Shown here one piece after another: positions 1 through 8,091 of a DNA stretch of 34,062 bases (its first letter is position 1; each line of letters starts with the position of its first letter). A model generated the notes under the pieces. The model worked only from the letters and a program-made list of their open reading frames with translations. It searched no databases and was not told the origin of the DNA. This stretch comes from Chitinispirillaceae bacterium (GTDB lineage Bacteria; Fibrobacterota; Chitinivibrionia; Chitinivibrionales; Chitinispirillaceae): assembly GCA_016930275.1 (NCBI GenBank), contig JAFGHA010000237.1, positions 1-34,062 on the forward strand, given 5' to 3'. A program made the translations under genes and the position numbers.

Positions 1-354
1 ACACAGGAATTGAACTATCAACCGCACAGTTTCGATGCTGTCCACCTCTGGGACTGCATTGACCATATTCAGGACACTTTGGCGCCGGCACTGGTTCAGG
101 TAGTCCATTCCATACTGAAACCTGGCGGTTCTTTATTAATAACAGCAAATGAGGAATCCTTTCAGCCCTGGCCATTGAATTCGTTTGTGGTCATGCAGGC
201 ATGTCAGGTGGTACTGCGGCCGCAGCCACACATTGATCTCCCCTTTTCGCACTGGAAAAACAGGGACCTTATACATCTGATGAAAATGTTTACCCTGAAG
301 GATTCATTTATCTATACCTGCGGGATAAGGGAATTTCTATTTCGACGGGAATAA
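1..354 (+). CDS. SAM-dependent methyltransferase, C-terminal fragment (5' end outside window)
   Basis: The reading frame is open from the first base, so the gene starts to the left of the window and the TTG at 10 is unlikely to be the real start. The visible 117 residues match the C-terminal half of a class I SAM-dependent methyltransferase: FDAVHLWDCIDHI is the strand and acidic segment after the SAM pocket, and LKPGGSLLITA is the usual post-motif III strand and turn. The substrate cannot be inferred; no N-terminal GxGxG motif is visible because of the truncation. The gene ends 84 bases before a strong hairpin terminator. A Rossmann-fold methyltransferase is likely, the exact family unknown. 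Confidence 0.7.
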   Translation, partial: TQELNYQPHSFDAVHLWDCIDHIQDTLAPALVQVVHSILKPGGSLLITANEESFQPWPLNSFVVMQACQVVLRPQPHIDLPFSHWKNRDLIHLMKMFTLKDSFIYTCGIREFLFRRE

Positions 355-391
355 CTGCTCCGGCAGGGGTAATTCAGAATAATTCAAATTT

Positions 392-416
392 CTTTCCGGA
401 AGTATTTTCCGGAAAG
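392..416. repeat. Perfect 10-bp inverted repeat, 5-nt loop
   Basis: CTTTCCGGAA is followed by GTATT and the exact reverse complement TTCCGGAAAG. It lies just after the methyltransferase gene and before the terminator. No T-tract follows, so it may be an mRNA 3' stabilising hairpin or a protein site. Confidence 0.5.
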
Positions 417-437
417 GTTATCGATCAGATAAAAAAT

Positions 438-473
438 CAGGGCTTGCAGAAAAACTGTAAGCCCTGGATTTTT
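438..473. terminator. Bidirectional intrinsic terminator
   Basis: The 12-bp stem CAGGGCTTGCAG / CTGTAAGCCCTG (one G-U pair) closes a five-A loop. It is followed by GGATTTTT on the plus strand and preceded by AAAAAA (431-436), which is a T-tract on the minus strand. It can therefore end both the methyltransferase transcript (plus) and the tRNA-Leu transcript (minus). Confidence 0.85.
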
Positions 474-478
474 ATATA

Positions 479-563
479 TGCCCAGGACGAGAATCGAACT
501 CGTACAGCACTAGGTGCCGAGGGATTTTAAGTCCCTTGTGTCTACCAATTCCACCACCCGGGC
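479..563 (-). tRNA. tRNA-Leu (anticodon UAA)
   Basis: On the minus strand the sequence folds as a class II tRNA. The acceptor stem is GCCCGGG pairing CCTGGGC with one G-U pair, the D-arm region reads TGGTAGACA, and the anticodon stem AGGGA/TCCCT holds loop CTTAAAA, giving anticodon UAA. A long variable arm (CGGCAC/GTGCTG) typical of Leu and Ser tRNAs is present, and the T arm is ACGAG-TTCGATT-CTCGT. The discriminator base is A, as expected for leucine. The 3' CCA is not encoded (TAT follows), so it must be added after transcription. The terminator at 438-473 follows directly. Confidence 0.97.
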
Positions 564-698
564 ATTGATTGCTGTTTAAATGAGCTGTTCAGTCACACAC
601 ATGTCTTCCGGTTACAATAACAGGAAAAAGACGATATTTTTACCGATTCAAATAGTGCTAAGTCATTAAAAATGGGTTACGATAGCGGTAAAAGCAAG

Positions 699-734
699 AA
701 AAAACCCCCGCACAAATACCTTATGTGCCAGGGG
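699..734 (-). terminator. Intrinsic terminator after the FlgM-like gene
   Basis: Read on the minus strand, CCCC(TG)GCACA pairs with TGTGC(G)GGGG around a short AT-rich loop, and TTTTTT follows. It sits about 40 bases downstream of the stop codon of the 774-1067 gene. Confidence 0.75.
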
Positions 735-773
735 TGTGGTGACCGTATTTCAGATGAAAAGAAGAGTGTTCCG

Positions 774-1067
774 TTAAATCACTCTTAAGTCGAACATCTT
801 CTGCATCGCTTTATAAAGATTCGACTCGATCGGATAACCGTTCTGTTTGATTTTGTTTTGTATCACTTCCACTGCCTTGATCCGGACTTCCGGAATCTCA
901 TCAATGATTTCTTTAAGCTTCTGCATGCTCAGCGAAGCATCCGAAAATTCGACCTGCTCGGTTGGAGCTGCCGCCGTCTTCTCCGGGGCCGCTTTTTTGT
1001 CGGTTTTAACGACAGATTCTAACGGTTTGGCCCCGTAAGCCGCTGCAACGGATCTGATGGAATCCAT
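774..1067 (-). CDS. FlgM-like anti-sigma-28 factor (probable)
   Basis: The 97-residue protein has the size and layout of FlgM, which holds sigma-28 inactive until the flagellar hook is complete. A variable Ala/Lys-rich N-terminal half is followed by VEFSDASLSMQKLKEI, resembling the FlgM segment 'V-x-L-S-x-x-A-x-x-L-Q'. The C-terminal helices carry EVRIKAVEVIQNKI and NGYPIES, matching the FlgM pattern 'R-x-x-K-V-x-x-I-x-x-x-I-x-x-G-x-Y-x-V'. A near-consensus sigma-28 promoter lies upstream (1207-1233), which independently supports the call because flgM genes are often sigma-28 dependent. The AGGCAGGT before the ATG is a weak ribosome site. No other flagellar gene is in the window, so an orphan small regulator remains possible. 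Confidence 0.6.
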   Translation of the reverse strand: MDSIRSVAAAYGAKPLESVVKTDKKAAPEKTAAAPTEQVEFSDASLSMQKLKEIIDEIPEVRIKAVEVIQNKIKQNGYPIESNLYKAMQKMFDLRVI

Positions 1068-1103
1068 GGCTTACCTGCCTTTCTACTTTCAGGAGGGGTG
1101 TGC

Positions 1104-1135
1104 TTCCGTCCCTGGAAGATCATTCCGTCCCTGGA
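1104..1135. repeat. Tandem 13-bp repeat in the FlgM-like leader
   Basis: TTCCGTCCCTGGA occurs at 1104-1116 and again at 1123-1135, a 19-base period. Both copies lie between the sigma-28 promoter and the FlgM-like start codon, so they are in the predicted 5' untranslated RNA of that gene. Confidence 0.6.
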
Positions 1136-1206
1136 TGATTCCCCTTTTATCCTTAATCCCCCGACATCCTGCCGGGAGGCCTTCCAAACTTTTGTCTTCA
1201 TTACAA

Positions 1207-1233
1207 TTATCGGTATTTGCAGCAGGAACTTTA
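1207..1233 (-). promoter_or_regulatory. Sigma-28 (FliA-type) promoter
   Basis: On the minus strand TAAAGTTC, then 11 bases, then ACCGATAA. The E. coli FliA consensus is TAAAGTTT-N11-GCCGATAA, so only the last base of the -35 box and the first of the -10 box differ, and the spacing is exact. It points at the FlgM-like gene, with a leader of roughly 130 bases. Confidence 0.75.
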
Positions 1234-1272
1234 TGAAATTAATTGAATAAAAATTTTATCTTCATCCATTTT

Positions 1273-1389
1273 TTACCGATGGCTCAGGATTCCTGTAGGG
1301 GAGTACCTCCGGGAAGGGGGAAAATCCTGTCGGAGAACAACAGTGCCGTCAAGATCGAATATCGCGTATTTCGGTGAGGTGATAGTCAT
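1273..1389 (-). pseudogene. Orphan N-terminal fragment of a HAD-family hydrolase
   Basis: A 38-codon minus-strand frame starts ATG at 1389 and contains KYAIFDLDGTVV, which is the hydrophobic first strand and DxDGT motif I of haloacid-dehalogenase phosphatases, at the N-terminal position where it belongs. After DGTVV the similarity stops, and the frame ends at a TAA within about 20 codons; motifs II to IV are not found downstream. AAAGG precedes the ATG. The best reading is the surviving 5' end of a deleted HAD gene. A chance match or a small real peptide cannot be ruled out. Confidence 0.5.
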
Positions 1390-1554
1390 CAGAAAGCCTT
1401 TCAATCATGTATGTTGCAGTTTGTCGGAAAGGGAATGGTTTGCTCTGAAGGAATATTTACAGTGAATCTTCCCGTATATCAGCAAACAGGACATCCGGTT
1501 ATGTATTTTTTCCGAGATGGCGTTCAGATTCCAGAATAGAAAAATCCGCTTCTT

Positions 1555-2616
1555 GTGACGGTAGTGTCAAATAAATTATTCAGTTTGTCCCGCTTTCTGT
1601 TGGTTTGCGGTGTTTCAGCGTTGATCTTCAGCTGTTACGGTATCAAGCAGGCTACTTTTTTTTTAAAGGATCAGGCGCGTTCCAAACCGATAGAACGTCT
1701 CCTGCAGGATTCGACACTCACCGATTCCACCAGGCGTTTTTTCACAGAGGTGGAACGAATTTGTCGCTTTGCCGTTGACAGTGTCGGTTTGAAGAATAAC
1801 AGAAATTATACTCGCTACGTTCCGACCGACAGTTCCTACCTGCTGGTGATGCTCAGTGCCGCTGATTCCATCAGTTTCACCACGAAAAAATGGTGCTATC
1901 TGTTCCTCGGCTGTTTCCCGCTGCGAAGTTATTACGATCTTCGTGACGCGAAACGGGTCGGAAGGAGGCTCGCCCGAAAAGGATACGAAATCAACATCGA
2001 CCAGGTTGACGCGTTCAGCACACTCGGCATTTTTACTGATCCGGTATACAGCTTTATGCAGGAGTATCCGGTTTTTTCCCTCGCGTCCCTCATTCTTCAT
2101 GAACAGACCCATGCAACGGTATACTTTAAAAACGTTCAGTTCAGTGAGGAACTCGCCAATTTTATCGGACGTGAAGGAGCCCTCCGGTACCTCGAGGCAT
2201 ACTACGGATCGGAATCACAGCAGTATCTCAGGGCACGACGGCTCATCACCGATCGGGATGTCTATCTGAAGTTGCTCAGGGAGCTGTATACACGGCTTGG
2301 AAAACTCTACGAACGGGATATTTCCCGTGTCGAAAAACTGAAGAAAAAAGAAGTTGTTTTAACCGATTTCAAACGATTGCTGGTTGACCGTTATGACAGT
2401 CTTTTTACCACGGAGCTCTATCGGGGGGTGGAAAAGTACTCGTTCAATAACGCCTTTCTGGCGGTACGGATGACGTACAACCTCGACCTCGCACTGTTTG
2501 AGCGGTACTGCAGTCAGCAGGGGGGAGATTTACGGAAGGTGGTGCACTTCGCGGTCGGATTGAAGAAGCGTAAAGGTGATCCGAAAAAATATCTTCAACA
2601 GGCAGTCAGCAGGTAA
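1555..2616 (+). CDS. Putative zinc aminopeptidase lipoprotein (PF10023-like)
   Basis: The 353-residue protein begins with a hydrophobic stretch ending in a lipobox-like LIFSC (Cys27), so it is probably a lipoprotein. Residues 182-186 form HEQTH, a HExxH zinc site, and residues 197-205 read SEELANFIG followed by REGALRYL. This pair matches the 'predicted aminopeptidase' family, where HEL-x-H is followed about 15 residues later by a glutamate in 'NE-x-x-A-x-F-x-G-x-x-G'. The segment YYDLRDAKRVGRRLARKGY also fits that family. The start is uncertain: GTG 1555 and GTG 1564 both lack a clear ribosome site. The gene stands alone, 69 bases before a HAD gene on the same strand. Substrate unknown. Confidence 0.75.
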   Translation: MTVVSNKLFSLSRFLLVCGVSALIFSCYGIKQATFFLKDQARSKPIERLLQDSTLTDSTRRFFTEVERICRFAVDSVGLKNNRNYTRYVPTDSSYLLVMLSAADSISFTTKKWCYLFLGCFPLRSYYDLRDAKRVGRRLARKGYEINIDQVDAFSTLGIFTDPVYSFMQEYPVFSLASLILHEQTHATVYFKNVQFSEELANFIGREGALRYLEAYYGSESQQYLRARRLITDRDVYLKLLRELYTRLGKLYERDISRVEKLKKKEVVLTDFKRLLVDRYDSLFTTELYRGVEKYSFNNAFLAVRMTYNLDLALFERYCSQQGGDLRKVVHFAVGLKKRKGDPKKYLQQAVSR

Positions 2617-2685
2617 TTTTCATTTGGTGATTCGCCTGACCGGCGGGATACCATGCAAACAAGCGATGAAAAAGGCGACAGGTGA

Positions 2686-3375
2686 ATGAACATCAAGGCG
2701 GTAGTTTTTGATTTTGACGGGGTATGTATCGATACTGAACTGGCACGGTTCAGATCGTGGCAGATGATTTATGAATCATTCGGTTGTGAGCTTCCACGGG
2801 ACGAGTGGATAAAAAATATCGGAACCGCCGCATGGGTTTCCGATCCGTTTGTCATTCTTGAAAATCTGCTGGGAAAACAGCTTGACCGTACGGCGTACGA
2901 TGCGATGCACCGGGTGAATGAACTTGAGATAGCCAATACATTGCCGTTGCAACCGGGACTGACCGACCGTCTGCACGAAGCGCATGCCATGGGTATCCGG
3001 TGCGCTATTGCTTCCAGTTCTTCTCATCGCTGGGTTGACGGACATCTAGAACGTCGGGGTATCAGGGAACTGTTTGTTACCACCGTGTGCCGCGAAGATT
3101 CTGCGATTCATAAACCGAATCCAGATCCCTACCTGATTGCCCTCGAAAGGCTCGGCGTTGCGGCAGAGGATGCCGTTGCCGTGGAGGATTCTCCTCTGGG
3201 TATCGCTGCGGCACGTGCCGCGGGGCTCTACTGTATAGCGGTGCCGTGCAGCATGACGGTGGGAATGGATTTTGGTGCGGCAGATCAGGTTGTCGCATCG
3301 CTTGATGCTATATCATTCGCTGCTATTGAGAAGAATGGAGAGCTTGAGGTCCCTCGGGAAAACGGTGCAAGTTGA
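2686..3375 (+). CDS. HAD-superfamily phosphatase / beta-phosphoglucomutase-like protein
   Basis: The 229-residue protein has all four HAD motifs in order: motif I DFDGVCIDT (residues 9-17, nucleophile Asp9 and acid/base Asp11), motif II in ASSSSH near residue 110, motif III Lys in HKPNPDPYL near residue 143, and motif IV EDSPLGIAAA near residue 167. The insert between motif I and II is an alpha-helical C1 cap, typical of beta-phosphoglucomutase, phosphoglycolate phosphatase and GS1-like sugar phosphatases. Substrate cannot be told from sequence. The start at ATG 2686 overlaps a possible ribosome site (AGGTGA). That region can pair with ATTCGCCTG at about 2631-2640, which could mask it. Confidence 0.88.
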   Translation: MNIKAVVFDFDGVCIDTELARFRSWQMIYESFGCELPRDEWIKNIGTAAWVSDPFVILENLLGKQLDRTAYDAMHRVNELEIANTLPLQPGLTDRLHEAHAMGIRCAIASSSSHRWVDGHLERRGIRELFVTTVCREDSAIHKPNPDPYLIALERLGVAAEDAVAVEDSPLGIAAARAAGLYCIAVPCSMTVGMDFGAADQVVASLDAISFAAIEKNGELEVPRENGAS

Positions 3376-3560
3376 ATAACTAGGGCATCGGGCGGATTAT
3401 TTCCTCGATGTCATGGCGTTTGATTTAACAGGTAAAATGACGTATAATTTAGTATCCCTCTGAACGTTTTACTGCACACCGGATACCAAGTACACTCTGA
3501 AATATCAGTGTATATCATACTTTTAATCGATTAAATTCCATCGCGGAAAGGACCCTCTGT

Positions 3561-4171
3561 GATTACTGCCGTGCATCGACTGCTTATACTCACCCTGTTT
3601 ATTCCTTCGTTACTGAAGCGATTGTTCGAAACAGGTACACCTCCCGCATCACCGCAATGTCTATCTGCGCGACGATAACCCCGACGACGATGCGAAGGCG
3701 CAGATGAAGATTCCCGCACGCAACGAGCAGTTCGGCTATCTCGTGGGTGGTACGTGGAACTCAAATGACTACCGGGAATCCGTTACTGATTACGCGATGA
3801 CCGAATGTGGAATCGATTACAATGCAGGGCTCGTCGGGACACTCGGTTATATTGTCAGTAAACTTGCTCCCGCCGATACCGCCCGTATGGTGGGAACTGT
3901 TCGGAAACGTCATTCACCTGCCGGCGTTCACGCGCCTGCATCGTGTACCGTAAGCAGACTTCATTCCGGTTGGAATCTGAAAATTTCGGATGGGCGTCGT
4001 ATTGATGAGATAACGGCATTTGACCGGTTGGGACGCAGGGTGTTTCACCGTATCGGAGATGCGGCAATGGTATACATCGCTCAAAAAACGTTGCCGCACG
4101 GAATGCTGTCATTTCGCGTAAGGTGTGAGGGTGGAAATATGGTGTTTGCACATCTGTGTACGATGCGGTAA
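3561..4171 (+). pseudogene. 3' remnant of a GH9 endoglucanase gene with sorting-type tail, frameshifted
   Basis: From 3617 to 4171 the plus strand encodes the end of a family 9 cellulase catalytic domain: LPHHRNVYLRDDNPDD, then FGYLVGGTW, then MTECGIDYNAGLVG. In GH9 enzymes these correspond to the HHR substrate-binding loop, the LVGGP turn and the region holding the catalytic Glu. The preceding piece YSFVT (3600-3614) lies in a different frame, so an indel lies between 3615 and 3625. A TGA at 3614-3616 closes the downstream frame. The first several hundred codons and any signal peptide are missing. After the catalytic part comes a roughly 75-residue tail (DEITAFDRLGRRVF...) resembling T9SS C-terminal sorting domains. 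A protein from ATG 3704 (155 residues) could be made but would have no enzyme activity. Confidence 0.7.
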
Positions 4172-4178
4172 TATTACA

Positions 4179-4203
4179 CGGAAGTTCCCGGATGGAACTT
4201 CCG
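4179..4203. repeat. Perfect 10-bp hairpin after the GH9 remnant
   Basis: CGGAAGTTCC, five-base loop CGGAT, GGAACTTCCG. No T-tract follows. It has the same stem length and loop size as the hairpin at 392-416, although the sequence differs. It may be the old GH9 transcript end. Confidence 0.5.
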
Positions 4204-4234
4204 CACAGTTCGATGCAGTTCCCGAGGTGAAAGA

Positions 4235-4693
4235 ATGACGGAACGTGAAGTGGTAAAGACGGATAAACGGTACCGGAGAAACCTCTTTACTGTTTATATT
4301 GCACTGATCATCCTCGGTACCGTTCTGGTCAAGTGGGGAAGGCCGCTGTTTACCGCATATATTATGCACCTTCCGGTGAAATCCCGTATCGAAACAATTG
4401 AACTGACTGTTCATCTACTGTTGCTGCTGTTTATTCCGGCGGCAGTGTATCTGATTGTTGTCGGCCGTAAAGTATGTATCCACAGGGCGATGCCGTACCC
4501 CGGTATGAAAGTCATCCATGACACGGTGGTTGTTACCGGGAGAAATGCCCTGCTGCGGGGATGGAGCCTGGTGGTGCTGGGTACGATAATGATCATTATG
4601 GTTCTGATAAGCAGTATTATCACGCACAATATCATCCTGCGAATGAAACATCATCCGCTGTTCAGTCCGGTTTTTTACGGTGTGGAAGTATAG
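4235..4693 (+). CDS. Small inner-membrane protein of unknown function
   Basis: The 152-residue protein has a basic N-terminus and three predicted membrane helices at about residues 17-36, 57-80 and 110-133. Between helices 2 and 3 is a roughly 30-residue loop (GRKVCIHRAMPYPGMKVIHD) and the last 18 residues form a short tail. The start ATG is supported by GAGGTGA five to six bases upstream. I do not recognise the family. A hairpin terminator follows the stop after three bases, so it is probably its own unit, or co-transcribed with whatever remains of the GH9 gene. Confidence 0.6.
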   Translation: MTEREVVKTDKRYRRNLFTVYIALIILGTVLVKWGRPLFTAYIMHLPVKSRIETIELTVHLLLLLFIPAAVYLIVVGRKVCIHRAMPYPGMKVIHDTVVVTGRNALLRGWSLVVLGTIMIIMVLISSIITHNIILRMKHHPLFSPVFYGVEV

Positions 4694-4696
4694 GTG

Positions 4697-4730
4697 AAAG
4701 GAACAGGCTTTTTCCACCTGTTCCTTTATT
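4697..4730. terminator. Intrinsic terminator shared by convergent genes
   Basis: Perfect 11-bp stem AAAGGAACAGG / CCTGTTCCTTT with a nine-base loop, running into TTTATT. It lies between the ends of the plus-strand membrane gene and the minus-strand radical SAM gene. Confidence 0.75.
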
Positions 4731-4744
4731 GAGTATGAACCGTA

Positions 4745-5953
4745 TTAAAATCCCTGAAGTCCGCAGCATCGTGTACATACCGGCATAAGCCCTTTTTTCA
4801 TTTCCCGACGGAACTTCTTGAACGCTTCACCATTCCAGACATCATAAAATGACTGGGTATTGATGTTTCCTGCGGAATAATCCTGGTAATCACGACACGG
4901 AGTAATTCGTCCGTCCGGTGATATTTCTGCGATAAAGTAAATACTTTCACAGTCTGGATAGCCGCAGTTCCAGGAGTGGTCACTGTAATAACGCTGAATT
5001 TCGCCTAGGGTTTCGATATCGGGAAGAAATTGAGGAATACTCGGATGTCCCTCCGAGATTCTGCGGATTTCTACAATCTGCCTAGCGGTTTCAGCGGGAT
5101 CGACATCGTTGAAGCACGATTTGAGATACCCGCGGTGATTATGTGGTACCGAACCGAACCGTTCCTCGAAAACCTTCTCGTGAAGTGCGGCGCGCTCTTG
5201 GGTGATAAACCACCCGTAGTAGTAAGGGTGGAGCTGCGTTTTATCGATTACGAGCCGGTGAATATCGGCAAGGTGCATGTAGTTGGTGTTAGATATGACG
5301 GTGATCGGAATAATCAGCGGGAACCGGAGATTTTTCCGGCGTTTTATTTCATCGACTTTATCGATGACTGCCATCGTTTTTTCGAAGTTTTCAGATACTT
5401 TACCGCCTGCGGGAGATCGCATGATGTTCTGGGATGCCGCATCCCAGCCATCGAGGCTCAGGAAGAGCACCTGAAGAGAACCGGTATCGATGAGGTCTTC
5501 GATAACCCGGTCGAGATCCTGGGCATTGGTGACGATCGATCCTTTGAGTTTGTATTTCGCCAGCTCCTCAAAAAGCGGAACAAGCGGTTTCCACATAGTG
5601 GGTTCTCCACCCCACACATAATAGAATGGATAGTCACGACGGGTTTCGAACACCACCCGTTTCACCACATCGAAGTCGAGCTGATCGAGTCGTTCACCAC
5701 GTTCCAGTTTAAGACGCAGATGCCCGTTTTCTCCCCACTGCCCACAGGAACCGCACCGGAGGTTGCATACCTCATTGACTCTCAAAGAGATCTGGCCCAC
5801 AGGGATATCTCTTTCGGGGTTATGTGCACCGATATATTTGCGATATTGCTGGGGAAGCATCCGCCAGGCATTGAGATCACTCATTAAATTCGGAAGAATA
5901 TAACGGCTGGTGAATTTCCAGGGAAAGAGCGCTTTTCCTCTAAACTTTGCCAT
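4745..5953 (-). CDS. Radical SAM protein with SPASM domain
   Basis: The 402-residue protein carries the radical SAM cluster motif C63-x3-C67-x2-C70 (CNLRCGSC), which binds the [4Fe-4S] cluster that cleaves S-adenosylmethionine. GGEPTMW follows at about residue 115 as the SAM-binding GGEP motif. The C-terminal part has the cysteine pattern of a SPASM auxiliary-cluster domain: CGYPDC, SPDGRITPCRDY, then CTRCCG at the very end. Such enzymes modify peptides or proteins, or mature other enzymes; no precursor peptide gene is visible beside it. AAAGGT seven bases upstream supports the ATG. The ABC-F gene lies 102 bases upstream on the same strand, so the two may be co-transcribed. Substrate unknown. 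Confidence 0.85.
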   Translation of the reverse strand: MAKFRGKALFPWKFTSRYILPNLMSDLNAWRMLPQQYRKYIGAHNPERDIPVGQISLRVNEVCNLRCGSCGQWGENGHLRLKLERGERLDQLDFDVVKRVVFETRRDYPFYYVWGGEPTMWKPLVPLFEELAKYKLKGSIVTNAQDLDRVIEDLIDTGSLQVLFLSLDGWDAASQNIMRSPAGGKVSENFEKTMAVIDKVDEIKRRKNLRFPLIIPITVISNTNYMHLADIHRLVIDKTQLHPYYYGWFITQERAALHEKVFEERFGSVPHNHRGYLKSCFNDVDPAETARQIVEIRRISEGHPSIPQFLPDIETLGEIQRYYSDHSWNCGYPDCESIYFIAEISPDGRITPCRDYQDYSAGNINTQSFYDVWNGEAFKKFRREMKKGLMPVCTRCCGLQGF

Positions 5954-6055
5954 TTTCGTGACCTTTCAGACTGTGTGGCTGAGTTCTACGTTCAGAAAGT
6001 CATTAAATATATATTCTGTTGAGTTATCGACGCAGATCGGGCTAAATAGAGCTGA

Positions 6056-7978
6056 TCAGAGTACTTTTTCAAGTTCATGCTGCAGCTCCTCCCATTCCTT
6101 CAACAGCTGATCCAGGTTGGATTGCTCACGGGAATGATTCTCGGTCGTCTGCTGCAGAAGTACATGATCGACTGCATTCGAAGGATGATGTAGTATCTCA
6201 TCGAGAGCGGCGATTACCGATTCCTGCTCCGCTATACGACGTTCACATTTTTCAATTGCACGCTGAAGTTTTTTTCGATCTTCACGTTCCTTTATCCGCC
6301 GGACCTTATCTTCCGAAACCGTATTTTCCTGCAGGTCGTGGTCATTCCGGTCGGAAGGAGAACCGTTTGTGCCGAACGGTGTTTCGAGGTAGTAGCGGTA
6401 ATCGGCGAGACTGCCGGGAAAATCCCGTACCATTCCCGGTCGCATTTCGACGATGCGGGTGGCGATACGGGAAACGAAATACTCGTCATGCGATACGAAA
6501 ACGATGGTACCGGCGAATGCCGCCATTGCATCGGTCAACATGGCGATTGAGTCGATGTCGAGATGGTTGGTAGGTTCGTCAAGTAATAATATGTTTCCGG
6601 GACCTGCTAGTATCGTTGCCAGCACCAGTCGCGCTTTTTCTCCACCGGAGAGCACTCCCGCAGGCTTGTCAACTGCATCACCGCTGAATAGAAATGCGCC
6701 GAGAATATTTCTGATGAATGTTTTTTCGGTTATGACCGCATCACTGCGCACCGTTTCATAGAGCGTTTTGTGCGGGTCGAGCTGTTCCAGCTGGTGTTGA
6801 CCGAAATACCTGATCTGCACATTCGTTCCAGTATCGAGCGTGCCGCTGTTCGGATGAATGATACCGGCAAGCAGCTTGAGAAATGTTGATTTCCCGGATC
6901 CGTTGGGGCCGATAATCGCGACTTTGTCCCCGCGGTTGATGGAAAGAGAGAGATTATCAAATACCATTTTACCATTGTAGCCGGCACTGATATTGTCGCA
7001 CAGAAAAGGAATCGCTCCCGTTTGAATGGGAACCGGAAACGAGAAACGGATGGTTCGCTGCTGCAGGTCCTCCTGTGGTTCCGGAAGTTCCGCGGTAAGT
7101 TTCTCGATGAGTTTGATACGCGATTGCGCCTGTGTCGCCTTGGTCGCTTTGGCTTTGAACCGCTCCACAAACCGCTCGTTCCGGGCGATTCTCAGTGAGA
7201 GGTTTTTTACACGGTTTGCCTCGTTTGCCGCGGTTTCTTCCTGGACGCGTTTGAACTGATCATAATTTCCCGTGCCGGTAATCACCTTTTTATTTTCGAT
7301 TCCTGCCGTAAAGGAGGTGATCCGGTTGAGGAAATCGCGGTCATGGCTGACGATCAACATTCCGCTTTTTATCCGGAGAAGATATTTCTCCAGCCAGATG
7401 AGCGAGTCCATATCGAGATGATTGGTCGGTTCATCAAGCAGCAGAAAATCGGGAGCAAGCAGAAGCAGCCGACCGAGGACAGCCCGCATCCGGAATCCTC
7501 CGGAAAGGTATTCCACCGGTTGCTGCCATTGTTCTTCCGATAGTCCAAGACCGCTGAGTATCGCTTCGGCCCGGGCTGCAAGAGAATACCCGTCATGAAT
7601 CTCCATCGCGGTATGGAGAGCATCAATCTGTTCCAGCATCTTTTCGTGGTCCGCGCCGTCAGTGGTTTCTCCTATTTTCTGAAGATTAGCCTCATAAGAG
7701 AGGAGGTGGCGAAACGGTTGAAGGACAATCTCCATCGCTGTGGCGCCTTCGAACACCTCCACTTCCTGTGGCAGGTAACCGATACTGAATTCCGACGGGG
7801 CGGCAATTCTGCCGCGGTCCGGTTCGTCTTCACCGCCAAGCATTCGAAGAATCGTGGTTTTTCCCGATCCATTCGGTCCGATCAGACCGGTACGTTTCTG
7901 TTCATGGAGCGAAAAGGTGGCATTTTCCAGAATGGTACTGCTGCCGTAATATTTCGATATGCCTTCAAATACAATCAT
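6056..7978 (-). CDS. ABC-F family ATPase (ribosome-associated, EttA/Uup-like)
   Basis: The protein has two ATP-binding cassettes in one chain and no membrane helices, which defines ABC-F proteins. Cassette 1 has Walker A GPNGSGKTT (residues 34-42), signature LSGGFRMR and Walker B LLLDEPTNHLD. Cassette 2 has Walker A GPNGSGKST, signature LSGGEKARL and an identical Walker B. Between them is a charged linker rich in Arg/Lys (P-site tRNA interaction motif region), and the last roughly 80 residues form a coiled-coil arm. ABC-F proteins bind the ribosomal E site and control or rescue translation. I chose ATG 7978 (MIVFEGISKYYG) because cassette 1 begins right there; ATG 8002 would add eight unlikely residues. 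Neither has a clear ribosome site. Confidence 0.92.
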   Translation of the reverse strand: MIVFEGISKYYGSSTILENATFSLHEQKRTGLIGPNGSGKTTILRMLGGEDEPDRGRIAAPSEFSIGYLPQEVEVFEGATAMEIVLQPFRHLLSYEANLQKIGETTDGADHEKMLEQIDALHTAMEIHDGYSLAARAEAILSGLGLSEEQWQQPVEYLSGGFRMRAVLGRLLLLAPDFLLLDEPTNHLDMDSLIWLEKYLLRIKSGMLIVSHDRDFLNRITSFTAGIENKKVITGTGNYDQFKRVQEETAANEANRVKNLSLRIARNERFVERFKAKATKATQAQSRIKLIEKLTAELPEPQEDLQQRTIRFSFPVPIQTGAIPFLCDNISAGYNGKMVFDNLSLSINRGDKVAIIGPNGSGKSTFLKLLAGIIHPNSGTLDTGTNVQIRYFGQHQLEQLDPHKTLYETVRSDAVITEKTFIRNILGAFLFSGDAVDKPAGVLSGGEKARLVLATILAGPGNILLLDEPTNHLDIDSIAMLTDAMAAFAGTIVFVSHDEYFVSRIATRIVEMRPGMVRDFPGSLADYRYYLETPFGTNGSPSDRNDHDLQENTVSEDKVRRIKEREDRKKLQRAIEKCERRIAEQESVIAALDEILHHPSNAVDHVLLQQTTENHSREQSNLDQLLKEWEELQHELEKVL

Positions 7979-8091
7979 TGCCGTCAAAAATACTCTATGC
8001 AAAAAGAAACGGACAGGCCGGGAAGGTGTTACCGTTGTAGGTATGCATGGTCACAGAGTGTTATTTTGCAGCATGAAGTGAGATATGACCG

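Noticed and set aside
5030..5887. 285-residue plus-strand reading frame
   Set aside because: It lies fully antisense to the radical SAM gene, which has all expected motifs. The frame has no family signature.
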